A DNA stretch of 64,000 nucleotides, taken from the NCBI GenBank assembly GCA_001602925.1, contig LUZT01000013.1, positions 1 to 64,000 of the forward strand, written 5' to 3'. Source of the DNA: Chlorobiales bacterium Clorobi_01 (GTDB lineage: Bacteria > Bacteroidota > Chlorobiia > Chlorobiales > Chlorobiaceae). How positions within the stretch are numbered: the stretch's first letter is position 1; each line of letters starts with the position of its first letter. Shown piece after piece: positions 8,974 through 18,989 of this stretch. The notes beneath the pieces are model-generated. The model had not been told where the DNA came from. It saw nothing but the letters and a program-made list of their open reading frames with translations, and made no database searches. Position numbers and translations under genes: made by a program.

Positions 8974-9273
8974 TCAGCCCGTCTGGATTTCAGTTTTCAG
9001 GGCGATCTCTTCGAGGATGGCGCTGACGCGGATGCAGTTGGACATTTCTCCGGCATAGACGATCGAGCGGCCTCTGGTATGCACCTCCCATGTGTGTTTT
9101 TCAGCGACAGACCTCGTGCAGCGTACGGCCTTGATGATCTGAAAGATCACTTCGTCAAAGGTGTGATCGTCGTCGTTGAAGAGCACCACGCGCCAAGCGT
9201 CGAGGGTATCGACGTCGGCGATCAGTTCTTCTGTTCTGGTATCGGGATTGTTGCTTGCGGTCAACCGGATCAT
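8974..9273 (-). CDS. clpS: ClpS-family adaptor of the Clp protease
   Basis: A 99-residue protein with the ClpS core: [16 protein letters not shown] (NDD-hTf motif) near residues 27-42 and a [12 protein letters not shown] stretch near residue 65. ClpS binds the N-domain of ClpA/ClpC and delivers N-degron substrates. The motif before the NDD is standard, but the usual M-x-V-H context reads W-E-V-H here and the C-terminus is short, so it may be a ClpS-like paralog. It lies on the - strand downstream of the S66 peptidase gene, separated by about 70 bases. Confidence 0.85.
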   Translation of the reverse strand: MIRLTASNNPDTRTEELIADVDTLDAWRVVLFNDDDHTFDEVIFQIIKAVRCTRSVAEKHTWEVHTRGRSIVYAGEMSNCIRVSAILEEIALKTEIQTG

Positions 9274-9346
9274 GATGACGGGTATCGGTTTGCCTGAAAA
9301 GTAAACGGTAATTTATAGTGCAGCAGGCTTTTCAGCAAGCCCGGTT

Positions 9347-10294
9347 TCAGCGTGAGACGGGCGCATCCACAGCCCCGAATGCGAATCGCTCCGGTGAGAT
9401 TTCCAGACGGCATCGGGCGCCAACGGGCAGGGTCATCAGCTCCCGGATGTGGCCATAGGAGAGGCCGGTCATCACCGGCGCGCCGTCGTGCATCCGGTTC
9501 GCGTAATAGGTGAAAATCTTGTCGAAGCGGTAATCGCGGTTTTCATCCGACGAATTTTTGGTGAACTGGCCGAACATGAGGCATTGACACTTCTGCGCCA
9601 GACCGGCATTGAAGAGGTGAGAAAGCATCCGGTCTATCCGGTAGGCAGGTTCGTTGACATCTTCAGTGAATAGAATGCTGCCGCTGAACGATGGCAGGTA
9701 GGGCGTGCCGACCAGAGAGGAGAGCACCGACAGGTTGCCTCCAACAAGCCTGCCGGTGACGGCTCCTGGTCTGATGCAACTGATCGGGTGTTCGCTGAAA
9801 TTGGTGAGGTGCTTCGAATAACCCGGATCGGTCAGCATTCCCCAGAAATGTTCTTCGGTGTAGCTGCTGGGCGCCAAAAGCTCCGTGGCGGCCATGGGGC
9901 CGGAAAAGTTGACGAGGCCGGTTTTCCTGAACACGGCCAGAGAAAGTGCCGTGATATCGGAATAGCCGACGAGGATTTTCGGATTGGCGGCGATGAGGCC
10001 GTAGTCGATTCTGTCGAGCAGACGTGTCGCTCCGGCACCGCCTCGGAGGCAGAAAATAGCCCGTACTTCACGATCTGCGAACATCTGGTGAAGATCGTGA
10101 AGCTTGTACCGGTCGGTATGCGCGGGGTCGTGCTCTGAGCGGTTCAGGTACAGCGAGGTCTTGACCCTGTAGCCACAGCGTTCAAGGTAGGTGACGGCCC
10201 GTTCGATTTTTTCCGGCTCGGCGCAGGTCGAAGATGGCGAGATCAGGCCGATGACCTCTCCCCTGCGGAGCGCTTTGGGGATCAGAATTTTCAT
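9347..10294 (-). CDS. LD-carboxypeptidase, peptidase family S66 (LdcA-like)
   Basis: A 315-residue protein of the muramoyltetrapeptide carboxypeptidase family, which removes the terminal D-Ala from murein tetrapeptides during recycling. Visible family marks are GEVIGLISPSS at the start, CLRGGAGATRLL near residue 90 and the nucleophile stretch LVGYSDITAL near residue 113. No signal peptide is seen, so it is probably cytoplasmic. The internal ATG at 10294 is used as the start: it begins MKILIPKALRRGEVIG, and the longer upstream frame runs into the terminator hairpin of atpC. Confidence 0.9.
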   Translation of the reverse strand: MKILIPKALRRGEVIGLISPSSTCAEPEKIERAVTYLERCGYRVKTSLYLNRSEHDPAHTDRYKLHDLHQMFADREVRAIFCLRGGAGATRLLDRIDYGLIAANPKILVGYSDITALSLAVFRKTGLVNFSGPMAATELLAPSSYTEEHFWGMLTDPGYSKHLTNFSEHPISCIRPGAVTGRLVGGNLSVLSSLVGTPYLPSFSGSILFTEDVNEPAYRIDRMLSHLFNAGLAQKCQCLMFGQFTKNSSDENRDYRFDKIFTYYANRMHDGAPVMTGLSYGHIRELMTLPVGARCRLEISPERFAFGAVDAPVSR

Positions 10295-10302
10295 GAAAGC
10301 AA

Positions 10303-10340
10303 AAAACACCAGCAGCACGTTTCAGTACTGCTGATGTTTT
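10303..10340 (-). terminator. Intrinsic terminator of the atpD-atpC operon
   Basis: Sixteen-base arms at 10303-10318 and 10325-10340 flank a 6-base loop. Read on the - strand, the two imperfect positions are G-T wobbles; read on the + strand they would be A-C mismatches. The RNA hairpin is therefore stable only for - strand transcription, the direction of atpC. The A-run at 10301-10306 gives the T-tract. Confidence 0.88.
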
Positions 10341-10363
10341 TAATGTTGTTGTGCCGCCGTGAA

Positions 10364-10630
10364 TCAGGCGACCTCTTCGGTCAGCAGAATCGCCTTGTTG
10401 CTGCTCACCTCGAAGAATCCGCCCTCGATCTGGAACGAGTTCTCGGAGCGGTCAGCAAGAGAGAGCCGCACCTTGCCGCTTTTGAGCGCGGCGAGCAGGG
10501 GAGCGTGACCTTTCATAACCTGAAACAAACCGTCCAGGCCCGGAGCGATGACGCTGGTCACCTCTCCCGAAAAGAAAAGCTTCTGCGGCGTGACGATATC
10601 GAGTTTGAAGGCTTTGTCTGAACTTGCCAT
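10364..10630 (-). CDS. atpC: F1F0 ATP synthase epsilon subunit, short form
   Basis: An 88-residue protein with the N-terminal beta-sandwich domain of the epsilon subunit ([20 protein letters not shown] at residues about 8-27, then [19 protein letters not shown]). The usual ~130-residue epsilon has a C-terminal helical hairpin that brakes ATP hydrolysis; that part is missing here and the frame ends cleanly, so this is a natural short form, as known for green sulfur bacteria. It lies 14 bases downstream of atpD on the - strand and is followed by a terminator. Confidence 0.94.
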   Translation of the reverse strand: MASSDKAFKLDIVTPQKLFFSGEVTSVIAPGLDGLFQVMKGHAPLLAALKSGKVRLSLADRSENSFQIEGGFFEVSSNKAILLTEEVA

Positions 10631-10644
10631 GTCTTGCCGTTGGT

Positions 10645-12060
<1,416 letters not shown>

Positions 12061-12096
12061 TCAAACGTTTGGTGCCGGAATCACGAGACTCCCTTC

Positions 12097-12134
12097 TCAG
12101 GCTCTGTTCCGGTTTTCAGGCTCTGTTCCGGTTA
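12097..12134. repeat. Tandem 19-bp direct repeat, two copies
   Basis: TCAGGCTCTGTTCCGGTT occurs at 12097-12114 and again at 12116-12133, a 19-base period with one base between copies. It lies between atpD and tRNA-Thr, in the probable leader or promoter region of the - strand atpD operon. It may be a recent slippage duplication or a binding-site pair. Confidence 0.85.
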
Positions 12135-12161
12135 CCCGGCTCGGGTTCTCGGCATAAGCGA

Positions 12162-12233
12162 GCCACCTGAGGGACTTGAACCCACGACCTACTATTTACG
12201 AAACAGTTGCTCTACCAACTGAGCTAAGGTGGC
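12162..12233 (-). tRNA. tRNA-Thr (anticodon CGT)
   Basis: The - strand folds into a complete cloverleaf. The acceptor stem is GCCACCT/AGGTGGC, the D stem GCTC/GAGC and the anticodon stem ACTGT/ATAGT, with loop TTCGTAA giving anticodon CGT. The T arm is GTGGG-TTCAAGT-CCCTC with one mismatch. CCA is not encoded. It reads ACG threonine codons. It lies upstream of atpD on the same strand. Confidence 0.93.
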
Positions 12234-12424
12234 TTGATACGGCTCTTCTTGCCCACAGGCAAGAAAATTCGAGACGAAATATAGCTTATTTGTTCTCAAA
12301 ACACAAAGAAATATCAAGGTCGCATCAAGGGGAATAACGCAAGGATTCCTATATTCTGAGCCAGAACTATTTGTTGTGCATGATCATTAATTTGCTCACG
12401 ATTACCGTAACCAAAAGAACCGTC

Positions 12425-12961
12425 ATGAAAAGAATCTCCACCTCCTTAGCCGCCTTTATGACCGCGCTCATGGTTTTTGCAGCGTCGTTTACCTTTTCCG
12501 GACAAGCTGATGCGGCCCCGGTACCGGCTCCTTCATTTTCGGGCGTGACCGTGGATGGCAAGCCGTTTTCATCGGCCTCTCTCAAGGGCAAGGCTTACAT
12601 CGTCAACTTCTTTGCTACCTGGTGCCCGCCCTGCCGGTCTGAAATTCCCGATATGGTGCAGGTTCAGAGAGCGTGGGAAGCCAAAGGCTTCACCTTTGTC
12701 GGTATCGCGGTCAACGACCAGGTCCCTTCAGTGAAGAGCTTCATGAAAAGCAACGGCATGACCTGGCCGGTGATGATGGCTACCCCAGAGCTGATCAGAG
12801 CCTTCAACGGCTACATCGATGGTGGCATTACCGGAATTCCGACTACCTTTGTCGTGGATGCATCCGGAAAGCTGACCGGCGTGATTGTCGGTCCAAGAAG
12901 CAAAGCCGCGTTCGAGCAACTCGTCAGTACGGCGCTGAAAGCCAAGGCTGTAAAAAAATGA
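12425..12961 (+). CDS. Thioredoxin-like thiol-disulfide oxidoreductase (TlpA/ResA type), exported
   Basis: A 178-residue protein with an N-terminal signal peptide or anchor (residues 1-30, ending QADA) and a thioredoxin domain. The active site WCPPC is at residues 66-70, within NFFATWCPPCRSEIP. The cis-proline region is GGITGIPTTFVVD. Such proteins reduce periplasmic disulfides, for example in apocytochrome c maturation, which fits an organism with many c-type cytochromes such as DsrJ. ATG 12425 is used because it opens the signal peptide; an upstream frame from 12371 adds an unlikely leader. A GC-rich hairpin follows. Confidence 0.9.
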   Translation: MKRISTSLAAFMTALMVFAASFTFSGQADAAPVPAPSFSGVTVDGKPFSSASLKGKAYIVNFFATWCPPCRSEIPDMVQVQRAWEAKGFTFVGIAVNDQVPSVKSFMKSNGMTWPVMMATPELIRAFNGYIDGGITGIPTTFVVDASGKLTGVIVGPRSKAAFEQLVSTALKAKAVKK

Positions 12962-13031
12962 TCACGCAGGTATTCCGCTGTGTCGTAAGTCTTAAGATGT
13001 ACACAGATATTCAAGACTCCTGATTTCAGAT

Positions 13032-13057
13032 GCCCCGGGGGAATGGCCTGCCGGGGC
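13032..13057 (+). terminator. GC-rich hairpin between the thioredoxin gene and pckG
   Basis: GCCCCGG (13032-13038) pairs with CCGGGGC (13051-13057) around a 12-base loop. The downstream sequence GTGCTGTTTGTG has only a poor T-tract. It could weakly terminate the thioredoxin transcript, or it may simply sit in the pckG leader. Confidence 0.4.
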
Positions 13058-13104
13058 GTGCTGTTTGTGCCCTGCATTACTCAATAATCGCTTATCAGTC
13101 AATT

Positions 13105-14970
13105 ATGCAATCCATAGAACTCAACGCTCCGTCTTACGCAAAGAACCTGAAACTTCTCCAGTGGGTCAGGGAGATCGCTGAACTGTGCTCGCCGGACTCG
13201 GTCTGTTGGTGTGACGGTTCGGAAGAGGAGTACAACCGCTTGTGCGGAGAGATGGTCGAAAGCGGCACCTTCATCAAACTGTCGGAAGAGAAGCGTCCGA
13301 ACAGCTATCTCTGCCGCTCCGACCCCAGCGACGTGGCCAGGGTCGAGGATCGAACCTTTATTTGCAGCATCCGCCGCCAGGATGCCGGGCCGACCAATAA
13401 CTGGGTCGCCCCAAAGGAGATGAAGGCGACGCTGAACAAGCTCTTCGCAGGCTGTATGAAAGGGCGCACCATGTATGTTATACCGTTCAGCATGGGGCCG
13501 CTCGGCTCGCACATTGCGCACATCGGCGTGGAAATCACCGACTCGCCCTACGTTGTCACCAACATGCGCATCATGACTCGCATGGGGCGCCAGGTGCTGG
13601 AGCTGCTCGGCGAGGAGGCGGAGTTCGTGCCCTGCCTGCACTCGGTCGGCGCGCCGCTCGAACCGGGTCAGCAGGATGTGCCGTGGCCCTGCAACGACAC
13701 CAAATACATCGTCCACTTCCCGGAGGAGCGCTCCATCGTCTCTTTCGGCAGCGGCTACGGTGGCAACGCGCTGCTCGGCAAAAAGTGCTTCGCCCTGCGC
13801 ATTGCCTCGTCGATGGCGCGCGACGAGGGGTGGCTCGCCGAGCACATGCTCATTCTCGGCGTCGAGTCGCCGGAGGGTGAAAAAGATTATGTGGCGGCGG
13901 CATTCCCCAGCGCCTGCGGCAAGACCAACTTCGCGATGATCATTCCTCCGGGCGAAATGGAGGGGTGGAAGATCACCACCGTCGGCGACGACATCGCCTG
14001 GATCAAGCAGGGCAAGGATGGACGTCTGCACGCCATCAATCCGGAGTACGGCTTTTTTGGTGTGGCTCCGGGTACCTCGGACAAAAGCAATCCGAACGCG
14101 ATGGCCACTCTTCATGCCAATTGCATTTTCACCAACGTGGCGTTGACCAATGACGGCGATGTCTGGTGGGAGGGCATGACCGACACGCCGCCGGACTTCC
14201 TTTTCGACTGGCAGGGCAAACCCTGGATTCCCGACTGCGGCAGGCCTGCGGCGCATCCGAACGCTCGCTTCACCGCTCCAGCCAGCCAGTGCCCGGTGAT
14301 CGACCCCGAATGGGAAAATCCGGAAGGTGTGCCGATTTCGGCCTTCATTTTCGGTGGCCGCCGGGGCGACACCATTCCGCTGGTCTATCAGTCCTCAAAC
14401 TGGTATTACGGCGTGTACATGGCTGCGACGATGGGCTCGGAGAAGACCGCCGCCGCAGCGGGCAAGGTGGGCGACGTTCGCCGCGATCCCTTTGCCATGC
14501 TGCCCTTCTGCGGCTACCACATGGGTGACTACTTCAACCACTGGCTCCATGTCGGGCGAACGCTCTCCGATCCGCCGAGGATTTTCATCGTGAACTGGTT
14601 CCGCAAGGATGAGAACGGCAAATTCCTCTGGCCTGGATTCGGCGACAACATGCGGGTGCTCAAGTGGATGATGGGGCGCGTGCACGGACGTTCCGGCGCA
14701 GTGGAAAGCCCGCTTGGCTGGATGCCGAGATATGAATCGCTCGACTGGCGGGGTCTGGATGGATTCACCAGAGACAAATTTTCAAAGCTCATGTCGGTGG
14801 ATCGCGAAGCGTGGAAGCAGGAGCTTTTTTCGCACGAAGAGCTGCTTGAAAAGCTTTACGACAGGCTTCCGAAAGAGTTCACGCACATCCGGGAGTTGTT
14901 GCTCTCGACGCTCTGGATGTCTCCCGAGCACTGGGAGCTGGCCCCCGAGCGCTATACCGCCGAGCACTGA
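13105..14970 (+). CDS. pckG: Phosphoenolpyruvate carboxykinase (GTP)
   Basis: A 621-residue enzyme of the GTP-dependent PEPCK family. It interconverts oxaloacetate plus GTP with phosphoenolpyruvate, CO2 and GDP, linking the reductive TCA cycle to gluconeogenesis. The nucleotide-binding P-loop variant [12 protein letters not shown] lies near residue 270. [13 protein letters not shown] and [19 protein letters not shown] are further family blocks. Length matches the GTP family (about 600) rather than the ATP family (about 540). ATG 13105 ([14 protein letters not shown]) is chosen; the frame is open for 25 more codons upstream but overlaps the preceding hairpin. A strong terminator follows. Confidence 0.95.
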   Translation: MQSIELNAPSYAKNLKLLQWVREIAELCSPDSVCWCDGSEEEYNRLCGEMVESGTFIKLSEEKRPNSYLCRSDPSDVARVEDRTFICSIRRQDAGPTNNWVAPKEMKATLNKLFAGCMKGRTMYVIPFSMGPLGSHIAHIGVEITDSPYVVTNMRIMTRMGRQVLELLGEEAEFVPCLHSVGAPLEPGQQDVPWPCNDTKYIVHFPEERSIVSFGSGYGGNALLGKKCFALRIASSMARDEGWLAEHMLILGVESPEGEKDYVAAAFPSACGKTNFAMIIPPGEMEGWKITTVGDDIAWIKQGKDGRLHAINPEYGFFGVAPGTSDKSNPNAMATLHANCIFTNVALTNDGDVWWEGMTDTPPDFLFDWQGKPWIPDCGRPAAHPNARFTAPASQCPVIDPEWENPEGVPISAFIFGGRRGDTIPLVYQSSNWYYGVYMAATMGSEKTAAAAGKVGDVRRDPFAMLPFCGYHMGDYFNHWLHVGRTLSDPPRIFIVNWFRKDENGKFLWPGFGDNMRVLKWMMGRVHGRSGAVESPLGWMPRYESLDWRGLDGFTRDKFSKLMSVDREAWKQELFSHEELLEKLYDRLPKEFTHIRELLLSTLWMSPEHWELAPERYTAEH

Positions 14971-14998
14971 GGATTGGCGCAGTTTCACAGACACTCCG

Positions 14999-15027
14999 AA
15001 AGCGGGCAGCGATGCCCGCTTTTTTTA
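14999..15027 (+). terminator. Intrinsic terminator of pckG
   Basis: GCGGGCA (15002-15008) pairs with TGCCCGC (15013-15019) around a GCGA tetraloop. Three A residues flank the stem on the left and about eight T residues follow on the right. It lies about 30 bases after the pckG stop. Confidence 0.93.
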
Positions 15028-15516
15028 ATTAAGGATTTTGGTTCGTTTTTTCGTTAGGGTTTGTACAATTGTTAATATTGCCATATATTCCTTTAGTTAT
15101 ATAGTCATATTATTGAAAATTTGACTCGTTTTCATTTACCCCTGCATTTTTCCCCTCAGGCAATATTTGGGCGAGCAGGAAAACGGGAGGTGCTGGCTCT
15201 TCGGTCAGCTTCGCTTCGCTGATCAGTTCGTTTCGCTTTTCATTTTTTCCGGTGCCAACCCGGTTATGCAGTTTTTCATCCGTCTGCTGACCCGGTTGCT
15301 TACGCGCGAGTTGCGGCAATAGAATCGAGCGCATTCCGGTTCGCTGAATCGCAATGGGCCAAACAGGTGTCCCGGAGCGAGCTGCGCTCCGGATATAATC
15401 AACCCGGCTTTTCCTCAATCTGTCATGATCATTCGGCGCTTGCCCGCCTCCATCGGGTTGTCGATGTTATGTGGATTGATTTGGCCGTAAGTCTCTAACT
15501 TCAGCACACAGACATT
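15028..15516. other. 489-base intergenic region without a confident gene
   Basis: The first ~90 bases are AT-rich (around TTGTTAATATTGCC and TTATATAGTCATATT) and could hold a promoter. The rest is GC-rich and contains a - strand frame of 102 codons (15110-15418) beginning MRKSRVDYIRS. Its composition (many Arg, Gln, Pro; no family or hydrophobic core recognised) makes it doubtful as a gene. The stretch may be a remnant or dispersed repeat. The final ~35 bases form the leader of the FadL-type gene. Confidence 0.5.
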
Positions 15517-16911
15517 ATGATTCGAAAAACTGCATGTTCGGCTGTGGCTCTTCTCGTGCTTCTCGGAGCCACGCCAGCTTTCGCCACCAACGGCATGAAC
15601 CTCGAAGGGTACGGCCCGAAATCGATGGCGATGGGCGGCACCGGTTCAGCCTATGACATAGGTAATTCAGCGGTTATGAATAACCCGGCCACTCTCGGTT
15701 TTATGCAGGAGGGGACATCGAACGTCAGCTTCGGTCTGAGAGGATTGCATCCACACATCAAGCTGGAGAACAGTGGCGTTACCGACAGGTCGGATGCGAC
15801 CTCGTTCTTCATGCCCTCGATGTCCTACATGCGCCGCGACGGCAGGTTCAGCTATGGCGTGGCGATGCTTGCCCAGGGCGGCATGGGCACCGATTACAGT
15901 GACGATTCGCCGCTGTTCTCTATGGGGACATCGCTGAAGGGCGTTGCTGGTGTTTCAATGAGTGGCGAGGATATTCGCAGCGAAGTAGGTGTCGGACGCA
16001 TCATGTTTCCGGTGGCCTATCACCTGACCGACCAGACAACGCTTGGTGCCTCATTTGATGTCGTGATCGCCAGCATGGACTTGCAGATGGACATGGACGG
16101 GCAGCACCTGGCAGGTATGATGGCCGGTAACGGAGGTTCCATCAGTGGTTCTATGGCAAGCTCGCTGGGAGCCATTATCGGTGGTGGTGCTGACATCAAT
16201 TACGCCCGATTCGATTTCTCGAACGACTCGCCCTGGATTGGCAGAGCCGTGGGATTCGGCACCGGCCTGAAATTTGGTTTCACTCATCAGTTCAGCAAAG
16301 CGGTGAGCGTTGGCGCGAGCTATCATTCTCAGACCAAGCTTTCTGATCTCGAAACGAACAAGGCAACCCTTTCGTTTGCCGGAGATTTTGGTGAGCAGTC
16401 TGTGACCGGTAAAATCAAGGTGCGTAATTTCGAGTGGCCGGCAACCTTTGCCGCCGGTATTGCGCTCAACCCCTCGGACAAGTTCCTGATCACGGGCGAT
16501 GTGAAATTCATCGACTGGTCAACGGTCATGGACAAATTCGAGATGACCTTCATCGCCGACGACTCGAACCCTGGATTTGCCGGGCAGAATCTCGACGTTA
16601 CGATGAAGCAGGACTGGAAAGATCAGACGGTCTGGTCGGTCGGCGTGCAGTACAAGGCCACCGATAAACTTGCGCTGCGGGCTGGAGCCAGCTTTTCGAC
16701 CAATCCGGTGCCGGACGAGTATCTCAATCCGCTCTTTCCGGCCATTACGACCAATCACTACACCTTTGGTTTCGGCTATCGCGTGAACGACGCTACCAGC
16801 ATTGCTGCCGCGTTCAGCTGGGCTCCCGAGGTCAAAGCCACCAATGGCGACCAGACGGTGATTTCGCACAGCCAGACCAACTGGGCTCTGAGCTTGACGC
16901 ACATGCTGTGA
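15517..16911 (+). CDS. Outer-membrane transport protein of the OmpP1/FadL/TodX family
   Basis: A 464-residue protein with a signal peptide (residues 1-23, ending TPAFA). The mature N-terminus ATNGMNLEGYGPKSMAMGG is the family signature: the plug-domain start, followed by the AMNNPA-like block VMNNPATLGF. The remainder alternates as beta strands and ends SLTHML, giving a 14-strand barrel that imports hydrophobic compounds. Substrate cannot be told; in green sulfur bacteria it could be lipids or aromatic compounds. It stands alone between the pckG terminator and a terminator shared with the convergent dodecin gene. Confidence 0.9.
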   Translation: MIRKTACSAVALLVLLGATPAFATNGMNLEGYGPKSMAMGGTGSAYDIGNSAVMNNPATLGFMQEGTSNVSFGLRGLHPHIKLENSGVTDRSDATSFFMPSMSYMRRDGRFSYGVAMLAQGGMGTDYSDDSPLFSMGTSLKGVAGVSMSGEDIRSEVGVGRIMFPVAYHLTDQTTLGASFDVVIASMDLQMDMDGQHLAGMMAGNGGSISGSMASSLGAIIGGGADINYARFDFSNDSPWIGRAVGFGTGLKFGFTHQFSKAVSVGASYHSQTKLSDLETNKATLSFAGDFGEQSVTGKIKVRNFEWPATFAAGIALNPSDKFLITGDVKFIDWSTVMDKFEMTFIADDSNPGFAGQNLDVTMKQDWKDQTVWSVGVQYKATDKLALRAGASFSTNPVPDEYLNPLFPAITTNHYTFGFGYRVNDATSIAAAFSWAPEVKATNGDQTVISHSQTNWALSLTHML

Positions 16912-17002
16912 GGAGGTATTGATCGGTAAAATAGAACGAGGGGGGAGTCTCCCTCTCAGTAGAGAATGTTAAGCCTTGTGTGACGATGGCATAAACGCAG
17001 AA

Positions 17003-17040
17003 AGACTGCCTTGGCAATGACGCCGGGGCAGTCTCTCTTT
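17003..17040. terminator. Terminator between the FadL-type gene and dodecin (convergent)
   Basis: AGACTGCC (17003-17010) pairs with GGCAGTCT (17027-17034). CTCTTT follows on the + side; on the - strand the right arm is followed by TTTCTGC. It lies between convergent genes and may serve both directions. The loop is long (16 bases) and T-tracts are short. Confidence 0.65.
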
Positions 17041-17067
17041 ACATGTAGTGTAATTCCCTTGCGCGGA

Positions 17068-17280
17068 TCAGTTTTCGTCGAGGGTGAAACCGATTTTGCA
17101 GGTGACCTGCCAGTAGGCGATTTTCTGGTTTTCGACGTGACAGCGGGTTTCGACCAGCTCGACCCAGCGGATGTTCCTGATGGTTTCAGCGGCTTTGGCA
17201 ACGGCGTTGTTTACAGCTTCTTCGATGCTTGTGGCCGAGGAGCCGACGATTTCGAGTTTCTTATAGATGTGAGCGCTCAT
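17068..17280 (-). CDS. Dodecin family flavin-binding protein
   Basis: A 70-residue protein with the dodecin pattern: an N-terminal strand (HIYKKLEIVGSS), a helix containing SIEEAVNNAVAKAAETIRN, then RWVELVETRCHVENQKIAYW and a last strand QVTCKIGFTLDEN. The conserved Trp before the second strand stacks on flavin in characterised dodecins, which form 12-subunit shells storing FMN or riboflavin. Length is typical. It is a single - strand gene convergent with the FadL-type gene. Confidence 0.93.
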   Translation of the reverse strand: MSAHIYKKLEIVGSSATSIEEAVNNAVAKAAETIRNIRWVELVETRCHVENQKIAYWQVTCKIGFTLDEN

Positions 17281-17764
17281 GGCGGTGTGTGTGGTTGGTT
17301 ATGTGAAGCCATGGATTGACCTTGGAGGAATCCGAGGTCACCATACCTGAAAATAAGGCTCTGAGTAAGAAAAAATTCCCCATGACCGATTTTTTCCTGA
17401 GAAATGGAGTCCGTGGCCAGTTTTCAGATGCATCGAGACGTCAGGATCGATCCCGCCGGGTAGTATTGTGTAAAGTTCTTGCTCAATGCGGATGGAGCAG
17501 TGGTCCGCGGGATATCGACGGTTTTCGGGACTATAAGTTTTTAGCCTTGTTCAAAAAACGATAGTGTTATGAAAGGAGCAGAGGATTCTCCGTTTTTTTA
17601 CCGGTGCCATCTCAAGGCTTCACGCAAAAAGCAGGATGGCAAGAGCGAAAGGGGAGGGCCGGAACGCCCAGGTCTCTCCTCGCGCTCTGACGAAGTCGAT
17701 CCGGCCGGAACCGTCAGCAGGCCTGATTCGGTCGATTATCCCGAGCCTGACGTTTCCGGCAGCC

Positions 17765-17869
17765 TCAGGGGCGAGTGATGCCGCGTCGTCCGAGCGCCCG
17801 CATTTTCATCATGCGATCCTCCATTTTCTTTTTACTTTCGGGAGACAGCGCCTGAAGAGCAATAGAAAA
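17765..17869 (-). pseudogene. Possible C-terminal remnant of a helical protein
   Basis: An open - strand stretch of 34 codons reads ALSPESKKKMEDRMMKMRAL and ends GITRP before a stop. It is preceded by an in-frame stop with no start codon. The SPE-K-K-x-E pattern resembles helices in periplasmic Spy/LTxxQ-type proteins, but the piece is too short to assign. It is probably a leftover. Confidence 0.25.
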
Positions 17870-17978
17870 TCAACCATTGAAGACGGAGTACCCCATCATT
17901 CACGGCGACAGATGAACCTGTTGCCCGATCGATCCGTCATCACCTCTCCGTTCTACTGGCAGATCAAGGGTTACGGCT

Positions 17979-18170
17979 GTGAGTGCGAGCGATATCCCAT
18001 CTTTTTCCCTCTTGGCACGGGAGCTTGACAGGATGGTCGATCTCCGGAAGCTGACCCCGGAATCGAGTCGAGCATCCAAACCGGAATGCCTCACAAGGAT
18101 CAATAGTGTAATCCCTGATGCCGGGAAACCGTCGCTGGAGATGTTGTACTCTTGCCTGAAGAGTGAATGA
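17979..18170 (+). CDS. Possible small hypothetical protein
   Basis: A 63-codon frame starting GTG with AAGGG eight bases upstream. It encodes a polar, helix-prone peptide (ASDIPSFSLLARELDRMVDL, then SLEMLYSCLKSE at the end). Composition is protein-like, unlike the overlapping frames. No family is recognised, and the same frame is open but startless upstream to a TGA near 17910, so it may also be the end of a degraded gene. Confidence 0.3.
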   Translation: MSASDIPSFSLLARELDRMVDLRKLTPESSRASKPECLTRINSVIPDAGKPSLEMLYSCLKSE

Positions 18171-18375
18171 ACAGCATGAGGAGCTTGCGTTTGCATCGAT
18201 CATGCACTGTTTTCTTTTTTGTTCTTGAGATAATCCGACAGAACATGTTGTGTAAGCCGTTTTATGGCGTTTTTTCCTTGAGCTTCGCGGGCTGATTGCA
18301 TTTTTCGACTTATCATGCCTGTCAGCAGGAGGCGATATTTTCTGTTTTCGGAGAGCAAAAAGCATCGAAAGAATC

Positions 18376-18900
18376 ATGTCATCGAGCTACCGGGAGACCG
18401 TCGTTGACGGATACAATCTGATTCACAAGCTTGGAAAAGCCGGGCCAGGAGCCTCTATGGCTGATCTGCGGGAACGGCTCGAAGCGATGCTTGCCCGGTA
18501 CCGGCAGAAAGCCCGGCGTCATGTCATCCTGGTATACGACGGGGGCAACGGGCCGAAACCGTTGACCTTGACCGGAGCAGTCGATGTTACCTTCAGCGGC
18601 ACCGTCAAATCCGCTGACCGGTGGATTATTGATCATGTCCGTTCGCTGGGCGTACGCGCCACCATGACGTTTGTCGTCAGCTCCGACCGTGAAATCCAGC
18701 GCTACTCGAAAGCGTATGGCGCAAAGTGCGTCGATTCGGAAACCTTTATCGATGAGCTGGCGGCGATGGGCATTGCCATCGATGAAGACGGGCGGCGAAA
18801 AGGACAACAGTCCGGCGCAAAGATGAACAAAAACGCTTCGGGGCCGCTCTCCGACAAGGAGGTCGATTACTGGCTTCACCTCTTCGCCAGAAAGCGGTGA
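18376..18900 (+). CDS. YacP-like NYN-domain protein (probable ribonuclease)
   Basis: A 174-residue protein of the YacP/DUF901 NYN (PIN-like) family. Acidic catalytic-site candidates are in TVVDGYNLIHKL (D11), ILVYDGGNG (near residue 55) and the VVSSDREIQRYSKAYGAKCV block near residue 100. Bacillus Rae1/YacP is a ribosome-associated mRNA endonuclease, so an RNA-cleaving role is plausible but not proven here. It is followed about 90 bases later by a chorismate mutase gene. Confidence 0.88.
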   Translation: MSSSYRETVVDGYNLIHKLGKAGPGASMADLRERLEAMLARYRQKARRHVILVYDGGNGPKPLTLTGAVDVTFSGTVKSADRWIIDHVRSLGVRATMTFVVSSDREIQRYSKAYGAKCVDSETFIDELAAMGIAIDEDGRRKGQQSGAKMNKNASGPLSDKEVDYWLHLFARKR

Positions 18901-18989
18901 AGGCGATAATCTGCCTCTGTTTCTTGAGACAATTTGTTATACTACAAGGTTAATCGTTTAACCGACCCCCTTTAACCGACGACCGTATC

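Larger units (their letters stand above)
17281..18375. other. Gene-poor 1.1-kb stretch
   Basis: No confident protein gene fits between dodecin and the NYN-domain gene. Several short frames exist on both strands, most with improbable composition. Two pieces look more protein-like and are listed separately (17765-17869 on -, 17979-18170 on +). The last ~180 bases before 18376 are AT-richer and T-rich (TTTTCTTTTTTGTTCTTG) and may contain the promoter of the NYN gene. The region may represent decayed accessory DNA. Confidence 0.5.

Noticed and set aside
17636-18028. 130-codon + frame in the gene-poor stretch
   Set aside because: No start signal, Ser/Pro/Arg-biased composition, no domain; it overlaps better protein-like pieces in other frames.
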